Positions 1 through 10,300 of a DNA stretch of 64,000 nucleotides are shown one piece after another. The position numbers and the translations under genes are program-made. The first letter of the stretch is position 1. Each line of letters starts with the position of its first letter. This stretch comes from Solen grandis (taxonomy: Eukaryota; Mollusca; Bivalvia; Adapedonta; Solenidae): assembly GCA_021229015.1 (NCBI GenBank), contig CM037788.1:56231525-56295524 (forward strand). Reading direction: 5' to 3'. The notes beneath the pieces are model-generated. The model was given only the letters and a program-made list of their open reading frames with translations. It was not told the origin of the DNA and did not search any database.

Positions 1-17
1 CATATTCACAATTAAAC

Positions 18-170
18 ACCTTCCAGCTGGCTTGCGGTAGGTTGGTGGTTCTACTCTGATGCCTCTGTGCATTCGGGGTCTTCTTCCATCTGTAATTAGC
101 TGCACCTCGCTATATGACTGAAATTCTGTAGAAGCGACAGTAAACTCAAATAGTCAAGTCTAGTCATAGT
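18..170 (+). repeat. SINE, 3' part (family S1)
   Basis: This stretch matches two fuller copies at 38140-38330 and 44450-44716: the shared blocks are CTTCCAGCTGGCTTG, a GTAGGT-GGTGGTTCTAC segment, CTGTAATTAGCTG and a 3' segment CTATATGACTGAAAT followed by GAAGCGACAGTAAAC. The tRNA-like head lies off the left edge or is missing. The conserved body and tail point to a tRNA-derived SINE; relation to the molluscan MetaSINE group is from memory and unverified. Confidence 0.75.
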
Positions 171-478
171 TAAACAGTATTCATAGGCTGGACACATATA
201 CCCAGTGATTTTTTGAGGGTGTATTTGCTACCTTTTACAGGTGGCTTCCCCTAGCCAAAAACTGACATTTTTTCCCCAAAATAACTACATGTACTTTCCC
301 AATTGAAGAGCTTTTCATTCTCCAAAAATAAAATAATAATTGGAATTTTAATGAAATTTGTGTTATTCCTTATAATTTTAATGTTGATTTGAAAGTTTCT
401 ATGACATATACCACATATAATTAGGTAATTGTTTTGAAAATTTTCATTATCTCTATGATTTCCCATTTTAGCTATTAA
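171..478. other. no gene or named element seen
   Basis: AT-rich sequence between a SINE and a family A element. I see no exon with splice borders and no obvious repeat structure. Confidence 0.5.
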
Positions 479-678
479 CCTGAGCACAAAGTGCTCAAGG
501 TGAGCTATTGTGGTCAGTCAATGTGCGGCGTCTGTCCGGACGTACACTCTAGCGTCTTCATTTCTTTGAAATCTTCTTCAAACTTCATGACAATGTTTAT
601 AGCCATAATCTCTTGACCATATTCTATTATGGCTGATGTCTGACCATAAGGTCTTAAGTTATGCCCCTTGAATGATAA

Positions 679-724
679 CCCCCCCCCCCCCCCAAAAAAA
701 AAAACAACAAACAACAAACAACAG
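679..724. repeat. poly-C / poly-A low-complexity tract
   Basis: A run of about 16 C followed by about 11 A and an ACAACA-rich stretch, inside family A element A1. The length is prone to sequencing error. Confidence 0.9.
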
Positions 725-1599
725 ATTTCACTTGTGTACACTCTTTTATCTGCATTTTTAAATAGTCTTCTTTAAAGTTCATGACAGTGTTTATAAACAT
801 AATCTCTGATCCAAGTTTGATTATGGCTGATATCTGCCCAGTAACTGTTGGTCTGGAGGTTATGGCCCTTGAATGTTAAAAAAATGTCAGGTTCACTTTG
901 TGTACACTCTAGCATCTTCATTTCTTGATCAATCTTCTTCATACTTTATGATAATGTTTATTAACAAATTCTCCTGGATAAGTTTGATTTTGGCTGATAT
1001 ATATGCCCATAAGGTCTGGAGTTATGTCCCTTGAATGATTGAAAAAATGCCAGATTTCATTAATTTGTGTACACTCTAGCATCTCCATTTATTAATCAGT
1101 CTTCTTCAGTCTTTATGACAATATTTACAGCCATATTCTCTCGACTAAGTTTGATTATATAAATGGCTGTTTTTGGCCAACTCAGTCAGGAGTTAGACTT
1201 ACACAAGAAAATAGGAACTACATAATAGGCCTGGAATTAAGATATTTGGTGGATAACATGGCCTATGGACCTCTTTCATGTTTGTCATATTATTGCCCAG
1301 GGATCAAAATGGAATCACTTGAAAAGGCTTGAAAGAACAAGGCCTGGAGCTTAGATACTTGGTGTGTTTCATTGTATAGTGGACCTTTACCAAGTTAGCT
1401 CAAATCATATGGCCATCACGGGAGTCAAAATGCTCACTTGTTTTATACCTAGTCTTATATAGGGAGCTATAACCTTCAATTTTTGAGTACAGGTACAATT
1501 TATTTGTGAAATTTAACTTAGACCATGGATGACCTTGATCATGACCCAGTGACCTACTTTTGATAATTAAAGCTACGCCCTTCAAATTTGGACCACTGG

Positions 1600-2381
1600 C
1601 AGAGGAACAAATAAGCTGTGTATCTGCGTATTTTAACGCAAATAAAATGGACCAATACGCTAAACATTTCAATTCTGTGCGTACCATTTACTCTTGAAAA
1701 AAACGGCTTTACTCAATTCTTTTGAATTCCTTGAGTATCGAATTCCATTGCTGCCGATGTTTTACAATGTAACAAACAGATGATTGTCACTTTCTGCTTT
1801 GAAGTGTATTGCCTTCAAGAAACAGTGATCATTGCGTTTGTACATTCAAAATTTCAAAAGCATCTGGCGCACCTTGATGACTTAACAGGGTTGTCGATAG
1901 TACTCCAGCCAATCAATAGTGGACTGGGCTAAAAATGCACAATATCATCTTTGTTGGGTTATCTTTTTTTAATGTTGATGACATTTATGCAACTTAGAAA
2001 TTAATTATATGCAACGCAAAGAAAAAATAATTATAACATGTGAGTATAAATTTTTCATAAAAAAAGATTATTACTTTATTTTCAATTATGCCACATTTTT
2101 TTTCGTGAATTAGACCATGTCATCTTTACCTTCTGGCAAGAAAAACAAAATGTCACTTCGAGGTAGAAAATCAAGTTCTAGGAAATCATCCCTTACAAGT
2201 AACCAAAATATCATTCTCAGGTATTGTAGAATAAGCCACCTTTTTAAGGTAAGAAAAAGTTTCACTCAAAAAAGTTAAAATATTTGCAGTAAAAAGTACT
2301 CATAAGAAATGGGTTTCACTCAAATAGTGCAAAAACAGGAAGTGATCACTCAATTGAAACAATTCCTTATCTGTTCCTCTG
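1600..2381. mobile_element. 782-bp TIR element inserted in A1
   Basis: The left end CAGAGGAACAAATAAG is matched by the reverse complement of the right end (CAGAGGAACAGATAAG), 15 of 16 bases. CACTGG flanks both sides (1594-1599 and 2382-2387), a likely target-site duplication. The CAGAGG start resembles hAT ends, but hAT elements usually duplicate 8 bp, so the superfamily is open. No transposase reading frame is present. Confidence 0.75.
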
Positions 2382-2959
2382 CACTGGTACACTTTTGTGT
2401 GTGGCATTGAACTTTGACCTTGTATGACCTTCACCATGACCAAGTGGTCACCTACGTTTGTATTTTAAGCCACTTCCTTCAAATTTGGCCCAAAGGTACT
2501 GTTTGATGTCTGAAATTGAAATGATCTTGCTGTATTACTGTATGGATAATGCATTCAGTATAACTATACTATAGTCTATTAACTTGTATAGGACAAGCAA
2601 GGCAATGTAAGCAGGTGAGGGATTCAGGGCCATCATGGCCCTCTTGTTTGATTTATAATTTGATTTATAATGCTAATTTTCCAAATAAGAAAGCTGTAAA
2701 AAAAAATCTAAAAAAGTCACTGATACCTCAATTCTGAATCAAAGTCATGGCGAGTAAAAAAGCTGAAAATACTTTATATTTTCCTTCACATACTTCACTA
2801 TTGCTTATTTTGGAAGGGCCATTGATATTTGGAATCTTTACACCCCAGTTTTGATCCCCCAAAAAGCAATATAGCTGCCATTAGCACTTATTTTCTGTAA
2901 AGTGTGTGGCCCACCAATATGTATATTAGGGCTGTAACATTGTAATATGTATTTCTTAA

Positions 2960-3193
2960 CCCTTTCCCTCATAGAGGAAACCATGAAAAGACCTATGCGA
3001 ACAGCATAAAACCAGATCAGCCTGCGAGTAACTCGCAGGCTGATCAGGTTTTATGCTGTTCGCTGCTCCTCAGTGGTCTGGAAATGAGGATTTTGTAATT
3101 AAATTTGGTAAGGTTTAACTGTGGTTTTCTGCAGATCAGGCTTTATGTGATACCTATTGAGGGCGTCAAAATGAGTATATATGAGGGAAAGGG
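2960..3193 (+). mobile_element. Palindromic piggyBac-like MITE (family B), copy B1
   Basis: A 234-bp element flanked by TTAA on both sides (2956-2959, 3194-3197), starting CCCTTTCCCTCATA and ending TATGAGGGAAAGGG. The centre is a near-perfect hairpin around AGATCAGCCTGCGAGTAACT and its complement. TTAA duplication with CCC-starting ends is the piggyBac signature. No coding capacity. It lies just upstream of the first visible ASPH exon. Confidence 0.85.
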
Positions 3194-3435
3194 TTAAAAA
3201 GAACAGAAGCATGTAATTTATTATAATAGAAAAGGCCAACATCAGGTGTCATGTAATGGTTTTGTACCTGAGTACCAGCAGTTTTCTACCCAACCTGTGG
3301 ATACCTGGTTACTCGTTTCACCCTTAATGTCTATGTGTATCTTTCTTGAAGTATCACAAATTTTTTGCTTCAAATATGCTTCAGATGGTTTAAAAACATA
3401 CAAAGATGTAAATTATTTATCTCTCTTACTTGCAG

Positions 3436-3618
3436 ATGCAGCAAATGGAGATGATACAAAGAAGAAAGACACGAGACATAAAGGGAGTAGTACCAAGCAA
3501 CAGGAAGCAGCAAAGAGTAAAACAAATACATACACATACCTCTTCCTGATTGGTCTGTCAGTTGTTATAGCAACTGGTGCCATAATATACAGCAATGAAG
3601 ATGTCCAGATATATCTAG
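3436..3618 (+). CDS. ASPH: ASPH exon: membrane anchor
   Basis: This 61-codon exon belongs to aspartyl/asparaginyl beta-hydroxylase, a type II membrane protein of the endoplasmic reticulum that hydroxylates Asp/Asn in EGF-like domains. The acceptor is CTCTCTTACTTGCAG and the donor CTAG|GTATGT; both borders are phase 1. It encodes a basic cytosolic stretch (KKKDTRHKGSSTKQQ) and then one hydrophobic segment of about 20 residues (YLFLIGLSVVIATGAIIYS), matching the single anchor of animal ASPH. A reading frame running upstream to 3246 is intron read-through. The true first exon, with the start codon, was not found and may lie left of the window. The identification rests mainly on the downstream TPR exons joining in phase. 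Confidence 0.85.
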
Positions 3619-3835
3619 GTATGTCAACTTTAACTTAAAAAATAGATACCATGCAGTTACAAATAAATGATAGGCTTTGTTAATTAACAAACATTCCAGA
3701 AATTTTCTTTCAGAGTTCTACACTAAAAACTACATCTCCACTGCAACTTTGGGTTAAGCTTTAGATATTATTAATATATTAAGAAGTATTTTTAGAAGAT
3801 ATAGTTTAATTTTGAATCTTTATTTTGCTTTTCAG

Positions 3836-4599
3836 TCAAATTTACCCAGCTTGGATCAAATCCTCTTCAGTACATAGCAGATTCATGGAGAGAGTCAAGT
3901 GTGAAATCTAAACAAGCAGACAATACTGTGGAGATGAAACCAGACTCTGGTGTGAAAGATGTGAAAAAAGAAGGAAGCTCGAAAGATACCAGAGACACTG
4001 TGGTTAAGGATAAGGTTGAGAAAAAAGATAAAAAGGATAGTAAAGAAGATAGTAAATCAAACAGTGAAGTTAAATCAAAAGCAAAAACTGATGAAAAATC
4101 TGTTAAGGAAAACAAAGACAAAGTTAAATCATCATCTGGAGATGAGGGTAAAGAAAAGCAAGCTAGGGACAAGAGTGAATCAAAAAAGGTAGAACCAGAC
4201 AAGGATAAACATGATGCTAGAGAAAGTAAGAATGAAAAGACTGATGGTGAAGTAAAACAAACTGTTGACAAAAGTGAGTCAAAAAAGGTCGAACCGGAAA
4301 AGGATAAACGTGATGCTAGAGAAAGTAAGAATGAAAAAACTGAGGCTGCTAAGGAAGGGACACAAAATGATCAAGAAATAAGAGCAAACAAAGACAGTGT
4401 ATCAAAAAATGAAGATGATGCTACCAAAGACACAGACAAGCCTATTGAATCTAAGCAGAAGTCAGAAGAAACTGTTCAGGCACAAGATATAAAGAAAGAT
4501 AGACAGAAAGAGGAAGTGTATGAGAAGAGAAGTATAACAACAGATTTTGAGATGAAGTATAGAGGCAAACTTGACGCAGCTGATGCAGTATTTGAGCAG
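3836..4599 (+). CDS. ASPH: ASPH exon: Lys/Glu-rich lumenal linker
   Basis: The acceptor TTTGCTTTTCAG and donor GAGCAG|GTAAGTAAC give a 764-bp exon entering in phase 1 and leaving in phase 0. It starts VKFTQLGSNPLQYIADSWRE, then runs for about 200 residues as a highly charged K/E/D/S-rich region, ending with a more ordered segment (TDFEMKYRGKLDAADAVFEQ) that should lead into the TPR domain. Vertebrate ASPH, junctin and junctate share a similar charged lumenal region that binds Ca2+ and calsequestrin partners; that role here is inference. A 99-bp in-frame duplication lies within it (starts at 4168 and 4267, unit DKSESKKVEP...). The opposite strand is also open but is a compositional shadow. Confidence 0.88.
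4168..4365 (+). repeat. 99-bp in-frame tandem duplication in the ASPH linker
   Basis: Two adjacent copies of a 33-codon unit start with GACAAGAGTGAATC and GACAAAAGTGAGTC and encode DKSESKKVEPDKDKHDARES and DKSESKKVEPEKDKRDARES. Several differences are at third codon positions, so the duplication is not brand new. Confidence 0.85.
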
Positions 4600-4685
4600 G
4601 TAAGTAACAGCCCATGTGTATGTACAACCCTTTACCTTAAAAATATTCATTTGCAATTGTGTAACTTGATGAATATGTGCTTCTT

Positions 4686-4990
4686 ACTGGACTGTCCCCG
4701 GTGGTTGAGTGGTTAGAGCTTCGGAAGCGGGAAATTGTGGGTTAGATCGTGGGCCGTGACATACCATAGTCATAAAAAATGGTACTGGTATAGCTGCCTT
4801 GCTTTAGCGCACAGCATATAAGTGTAGTTGCAGGACTGGTTGGCCCGGTGTCAGGATAATGTGACTGGGTGTGGTACATGTATCATGTCACATGTGTAGT
4901 GTGGCAGCACTATATCTGTCTCAAATAAACATCGTCTCCAAATGACTGAAATACTGTGGGTGGGATGTTGAACCAAACAAACAAACAAAC
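4686..4990 (+). repeat. tRNA-derived SINE (family S2)
   Basis: The head has an A-box-like GTGGTTGAGTGGTTAGAG and a B-box-like GTGGGTTAGATCGTGG. It is followed by a body with CATAAAAAATGGTACTGGTA, GCAGGACTGGTTGGCCCGGT and a 3' end TGACTGAAATACTGTGGG, closing in (CAAA)n. The same body occurs at 9740-10300, and the TGACTGAAATA tail is shared with family S1. Confidence 0.8.
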
Positions 4991-5484
4991 AAACATTATT
5001 TACAGGAACTTTAAATGGTGTAGACTGTAGAATTATGTATCCCCAACAACAGCAACAACCAACAATAGCAACAAGAAATTACTGCAATAAACAATTTCAG
5101 AGGTTTGGAGGAGGGTCTGGGAAAAAAAACACCAACGTTCAGTATAAAGTGTTAGTAACAGCAATGGGATTAAGCTTCTGAAAGAGATCTCCTCAATTGT
5201 ATGATGATTCCAAAATATTAGCTTACCAATGCTTCCCTCAAATACAGAGCAAAACAAAGTAAAAAAAATAAAAATAAGAAAATTGAAGCACAAATATTTT
5301 ATTTTAAATATTTAATTCGCAAAAGGGGAAATTTCTCTGTAGTTTTGTTAATTGACCATTTCAGAAATGACCAGTATCTTTCATGTATAATTTCCAATTT
5401 GGTGATACGACAAAGTATGAAAGTATTTATGTTTAAAAAAACAAAACAAGGACTTTTCTAGTTTTTTCTAGATTTACTGAATAT

Positions 5485-5660
5485 TGTCAAACCTGCTTGT
5501 TCGGCCACCTCTGTAATTGGCACCTGCCTAAGTGTACCACTTTTGAACATCCCAAATAGATATTACTATATAATTGCCTCATATAATATGGCCACCTGCT
5601 CAGCATTGCCCGTAATTTCCTAAAACACTGTAAAAGACGGCCAGTTTGCAACATACACAC
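5485..5660. repeat. possible interspersed repeat end
   Basis: TGTCAAACCTGCTTGTTCGG starts here and an inverted counterpart CAGGTTTGACTG occurs at about 8846. The two could be the ends of one older element that the 6.0-8.6 kb nest later entered. The match is short, so this is tentative. Confidence 0.35.
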
Positions 5661-6330
5661 ATGGCGGCCACCATTTTGTACATTGTTTATTTCCTGTACT
5701 GTACTGCACTGTACCGTTCCATAGAAAATGGCAAATTTACATGGAAAATGTGCTGTTAATAGTTATAAGGGAGAAATAAGATCTATGTTGAAAATTATCA
5801 CAAGTTGAAAGAACTGGTACATGTGTGTAATTTCTCGCGAAAAACAAACTGTCTCACTTATAAATAAGTATTCTTATGTACTACAAGTAACCTCCAAACT
5901 TGATTTTTACTTTACTTTAAAGACCATATCTCGGGACTGATTTAGAGTTCACCTACATGTGAAAAACATAATGAGACCTGTACATGTATATAACAGATTT
6001 AAATATTACATGTATACATTCATTTTTATGCCCCTACATAAAATGGAGGAGGGTGGGGGCATATAGGTTTGCCTTTGCCCGTACGTCCATCCGACTGTCT
6101 GTCCCAGAACTTTGTGACACACATAACTCTGAAAGTATTTGTACTACCGACTTGAAACTTTATGGATATATTATTCTGGACATGAACTTGCTCACCTGGG
6201 TATTTCCATTGAACTGCCATTGAAGACAATGTTATGGGCCTTTGTTTCTTAAAACATGGAATTTTATGCTTGTGACACATGTAACTCTGAAAGTATTTGT
6301 ACTACATACTTGAAACTTCATCAATATTTT

Positions 6331-7551
6331 TGTGTCGCCTGCATAGCATGGCAGACACATAGGGATCACTTTGTCCGTCGTCGTCATCGTCGTCGTCGGC
6401 GGCGTCGTCGGCGTCACACTTTCTTGTCCGGAGCATAACTCGAAAAGTATTTGAGGTATCACCTTGAAACTTAAAACATGGATAGATCACATTGAGGTGG
6501 AGTGCAGTGCACAAGAATGATAACTCTGACTTTCGTATTTTCTGAGTTATTACCCTTTGTTGATTCTGAGATTTTATTTTTGTCCGGACCATAACTCAAA
6601 AAGTATTTGAGGTACTACCTTGAAACTTAAAACATGGATAGATCACATTGAGGTGGAGTGCAGTGCACAAGAATGATAACTCTGACTTTCGTATTTTCTG
6701 AGTTATTACCCTTTGTTGATTCTGAGATTTTATTTTTGTCCGGACCATAACTCAAAAAGTATTTGAGGTATCACCTTGAAACTTAAAACATGGATAGATC
6801 ACATTGAGGTGGAGTGCAGTGCACAAGAATGATAACTCTGACTTTAATATTTTCTGAGTTATTGCCCTTTGTAAATTTTCAGACTTAATTTTTTCCGGGG
6901 CATATTTTGAAAAGTATTTGAGGTACTGACTTGAAACTTTTTAGATAGATAGATCTCATTGAAGAGGAGTGCAGTTCACATAAATGATAACTCTCACTTT
7001 CTTTTCTCCTGAGTTATTGCCCTTTGTTGATACTCAGACTTCATTTTTGTCTGGAGCATAACACGAAAAGTATTTGAGGTATCACTTTGAAACCTCACAG
7101 GTGGAAAGATCTCATGGAGTGCATTGTGCAAGAATGATAACTGTTGTATTTTTGGAGTTATTTCCCTTTGTTCATTTTTTTGGATTTAATTCTTGTGTGG
7201 TGCATAACTTGTAAAGTATTTGAAGTGTTGCCTTAAACATTTATAGTAGATAGATCTCATTGGTCTGAGTGCAGTACACAAGAATGATAACTCAATAATG
7301 ATAATATGACTACAAACTTGCAACATATATATAATTAACGTCATAAGTGCTTAATGACGTCATAATTTTTCTTACAGTTAATGTTTTGAATTCATAGTCA
7401 TTCTCCAATCGAAAGTTCGGGAAAATTTTAATTTGCAAAAAGATTATGCTTTATCAATAATTTGTCAAAAGATCGATTTTCTAGTCAATTCTTTCATCAA
7501 ACATGCTTAAATGCAGGCGACACAAGTGTTCCGAGGAACACCCACATCTAG
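6331..7551 (+). mobile_element. Family D Helitron/Helentron-like element
   Basis: The 5' end TGTGTCGCCTGCAT (6331-6344) is matched 14/14 in inverted orientation by ATGCAGGCGACACA (7511-7524). That copy is not terminal: it is followed by the hairpin GTGTTCC-GAG-GAACAC (7527-7542) and CCACATCTAG. This gives asymmetric terminal inverted repeats, a 3' hairpin and a CTAG end. After a GTC-rich stretch (6371-6412) the interior has tandem units of about 155 bp with CCGGACCATAACTC, AAGTATTTGAGGTA and GATAACTCTGACTTT, decaying towards the right. No coding sequence. Confidence 0.75.
6371..6415. repeat. GTC/GTCGTC microsatellite-like stretch
   Basis: TCCGTCGTCGTCATCGTCGT and continuing GGCG-TCG units near the 5' end of family D. 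Related GTCC stretches occur at the same place in family A elements. Confidence 0.8.
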
Positions 7552-7630
7552 TATTCAGGACATGAACATGCATACCCGAGTGTTTTCATTGAACCATGGT
7601 TGAAGTTGACAGAGTTATGAGCCTTTGTTT

Positions 7631-8413
7631 TAGCTTGACTATTCAAAGAATATGAGAGCTATTGTAGTCGCCCTTGCATCTGCGTCGGCATCGGCGTTGG
7701 CGTTGCAGTGTTTGGTTAAAGTTTTGCATGCAAGTTATTATCAACCTTATATCTCAATAACCATTTATGGTATTGACTTGAAAGTTAATAAATTTGTTAG
7801 GGGCATCAGACAACCAAGGTAGATAACTCTTGACTGAATTTTATATAAAATAAGGCCCCTTTTTAACTTAGAAGTTTTGCATGCAAGATACTCGCATGCT
7901 TATATCTCAGTATCCAGGCACGCCATTGATTTGAAACTTCTTTAATATGTTTAAGGGTATCATACTATCAAGGAAGATAACACTTGATGGAATATATTAC
8001 AAATTATGGCCCCCTTTTAACCTAGAAATTTTGGTTAAAGTTTTGCATTCAAGCTACTATCCAGCTCAGAAATTGTTTATGGTCTTGACTGGAAGTGTAT
8101 TGAGGGGCATGAGAAAACCAAGGAGGATAACTTTTGGACTGAATTTTATACAAATTATGGCCCTTTTCTAACTTGGATACTTGGTTAAAGTTTTGCATTC
8201 ACAGTTTTGTTATGCTTATTTTTCAGTAACTAGGCATGGGATAGATTTAAAACTTCATAATAATATTAAGGTGTATTAGACTGTCAAGGTATATCAGTTT
8301 TGAATATTATTATATACAAGGTATGTGAAGGGCAAGAATTGAAATAGATTTCATTTGATTAACCAACAAGCATTTTGAATAGTCAAATGTGCTGTCCTCT
8401 GACAGCTCTTGTT
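7631..8413 (+). mobile_element. Family C Helentron-like element, copy C1
   Basis: TTGACTATTCAAA (7635-7647) is matched by TTTGAATAGTCAA (8374-8386), then the perfect-stem hairpin GCTGTC-CTCT-GACAGC (8391-8406), then TCTTGTT. The interior has a GTCGGCATCGGCGTTGGCG stretch and about four degenerate units with GGTTAAAGTTTTGCATGCAA and ATTATGGCCCC. It sits inside family E, whose AATATGGAATTTTATGCTTG resumes just after it. Copies C2 and C3 are at 32546 and 47431. Confidence 0.75.
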
Positions 8414-8587
8414 GAAAAATATGGAATTTTATGCTTGTGACGCATGCAACTCAGAAAGAATTTTTGCTACAGACTTTTAACTTCATGGATATATTACTCA
8501 GGACATGACTAGACATCTGGGTGTTGGCCTTTGCTTTGGAAAATGTGACGGGGTGGGGTCATCTGTGTCCTCTGGACGCATTTCTAG

Positions 8588-9735
8588 ATAAATTACAACA
8601 TACATGTACATGTAGGATGAAAGTTTACACTTGTATATGTATAAACAGTGTATTAAAAACTAACAATAAAATGTCTTAAACACTTAAATTCAGTTTATCA
8701 TTTAAGTGTTGTACTCATGAATCCAATACATGCAGTAAATTAATACATGTAATGAAATTTGAATGTTTTCATCAAATCTTAAAATTCTGTCTTGAGGTGT
8801 ACCCTGGACACTTTGTCAAAGTCCTGGAGTTGTTTGTCTTATACAGGTTTGACTGTAGTTTCATTTTGAAAAATTTGCAAACAAGGGTAATATACTCATA
8901 ATCACATCATACCCTTTTTTCCCTGATAGAGGGGGTTTTATCCCCAGAATTGTATGAGATATCTTTATGCAGAGGGGCAATGTTAAGGAAAATCACTGGG
9001 AACCCTTGAGTAGGTAAATATATATCAGTATTTTTTTTTTGGCCAAGCTGTCGTCACAGTATGTTACAGGAAAAAGCAATCAGATCCACTTGTCATATAT
9101 ACAGTGAGATGTGTACGATGGCCAGGTACACGTGTCAGGTACTTTTTTTTTTTGCTGAAGCTTAGTTGTTACATGATCTCTCCTGTTCATTTGAAAGTCA
9201 TGGTGAGGTTGTGTTAATTTGCGAGGCAGAAAAGGATATTATATTAGAATTTAGCAGAATAACAGAATAACAAAATTAATTGAATGAAATGGCTCCAGAT
9301 ACAAAAAAAAAAAAAAAGACAAAGAAAGTAAAATATTTGATACATGAAACATCTGATTCATAACTTAGGGAGTAACTTCAAAAACAGTTATTTGTATTGG
9401 TTTGGGGTAATTTTTTTGAAGAATGCAAACAAACCAAAACAAACCATTTAATCTAGATATAATATACTTTCTGGTCCTTTTTAACTTATTAATATTTCAT
9501 ATGATATAAAAAAGATTTCATATCAAGCTTGCGCAGATGCTGTAATTATTCATTTAAAAGATTGTATGGGAACTTAGCATGTATCATTTAACATTATCAT
9601 ATTATATGGATGCTTTTTATATATTTTAAGTCTCAAAAGTAAAGAGAAATAAAAGTAATGTTTTATTAGCATGACATTGTGCCCTTGTCATTTGGTAAGA
9701 ATTTGATGGTATGTGAGTCAAACTAATGCAGCATT
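8588..9735. other. ASPH intron, no element identified
   Basis: AT-rich intronic DNA with poly-T (9032-9040, 9145-9153) and poly-A (9304-9317) runs. I see no exon, hairpin or TIR. Confidence 0.5.
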
Positions 9736-9739
9736 GCAG

Positions 9740-10300
9740 TTCAAAAAGTCCCAGCGGCCATATTACATGTAATAGAGTATCTGCCCCATGACTGAGGGGT
9801 TGTGGGTTTGATCCCCAGCCACAACAAAGCAAAGTCATTAAGATTGGAACTGGTGTATCACCTTTTTGCTTGGCCCTCAGCCACATAAAAGTAGCTCCAG
9901 GACTGGTTGCACGATGTCATGGTAATAGGGCTTCCACTGACGCAAATATTGTCCATTTAGACCCTCAATTTGTGTAAATGACCCCCAAATATTGTCCATT
10001 TAGACTCTCAATTTGTGTAAATGACCCCCAAATATTGTCCATTTAGACTCTCAATTTGTGTAAATGACCCCCAAATATTGCAAAATTTGTCGCTTTATCT
10101 ATATATAACAGGGGGTTATTTGTTCCCCATTTGAAAATATAAAGAAAAAAACCTTGGGATAATATGACCGTGTGTGGTATCATGCCGCTTGATGTAGTTG
10201 TGAAACCGTGCTATATGTATATATTTTGTCTCATGTATACACAATTCACCATATGACTGAAAAAAATAACAAAAAAACAGTTGATAGGGTGTTTGAACTT
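9740..10300 (+). repeat. tRNA-derived SINE (S2-like) interrupted by tandem repeats
   Basis: The B-box-like GTGGGTTTGATCCCCAG, CAAAGTCATTAAGATTGGAA, CTCCAGGACTGGTTGCACG and GATAATATGACCGTGTGTGG match family S2 in order. The tail CACCATATGACTGAAAAAAA follows at about 10248. The block from 9944 to about 10155 interrupts this order. Confidence 0.75.
9944..10082. repeat. 43-bp tandem repeat, just over 3 units
   Basis: Unit AAATATTGTCCATTTAGACT plus CTCAATTTGTGTAAATGACC and CCC, nearly identical between copies. It lies inside a SINE body, so it was inserted or expanded there. Confidence 0.92.

Larger units (their letters stand above)
479..2648 (+). mobile_element. Family A Helentron-like element, copy A1
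   Basis: The left end reads CCTGAGCACAAAGTGCTCAAGG followed by TGAGCT, a short palindrome typical of this family; the right end carries CAGGTGAGGGATTCAGGGCC and the hairpin GGGCCATCATGGCCC followed by TCTTGTTT. The interior has degenerate repeats of about 160 bp, each with CACTCTAGCATCTTCATTT, TTATGACAATGTTTA and GGAGTTATG-CCCTT motifs. The copy is broken by a 782-bp insertion at 1600-2381. It is non-coding; short reading frames in it are chance. Confidence 0.75.
6028..8587 (+). mobile_element. Family E Helentron/Helitron-like element, outer member of a nest
   Basis: It begins ATGCCCC, with a 5' palindromic partner GGGGGCAT at 6055-6062. Near the right end it has GGGGTGGGGTCAT, then the hairpin TGTGTCC-TCT-GGACGCA (8564-8580, one wobble pair), then ATTTCTAG. 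A terminal CTAG downstream of a hairpin fits rolling-circle elements. The body repeats a unit with GAATTTTATGCTTGTGAC, AACTCTGAAAGTATTTG and CTTGAAACTT. Two other elements (6331-7551 and 7631-8413) interrupt it, and its sequence resumes cleanly after each. Confidence 0.65.

Noticed and set aside
3867..4271. 134-codon minus-strand frame opposite the ASPH linker
   Set aside because: Shadow of the K/E-rich coding strand; Ser/Leu-rich low-complexity translation with no splice context.
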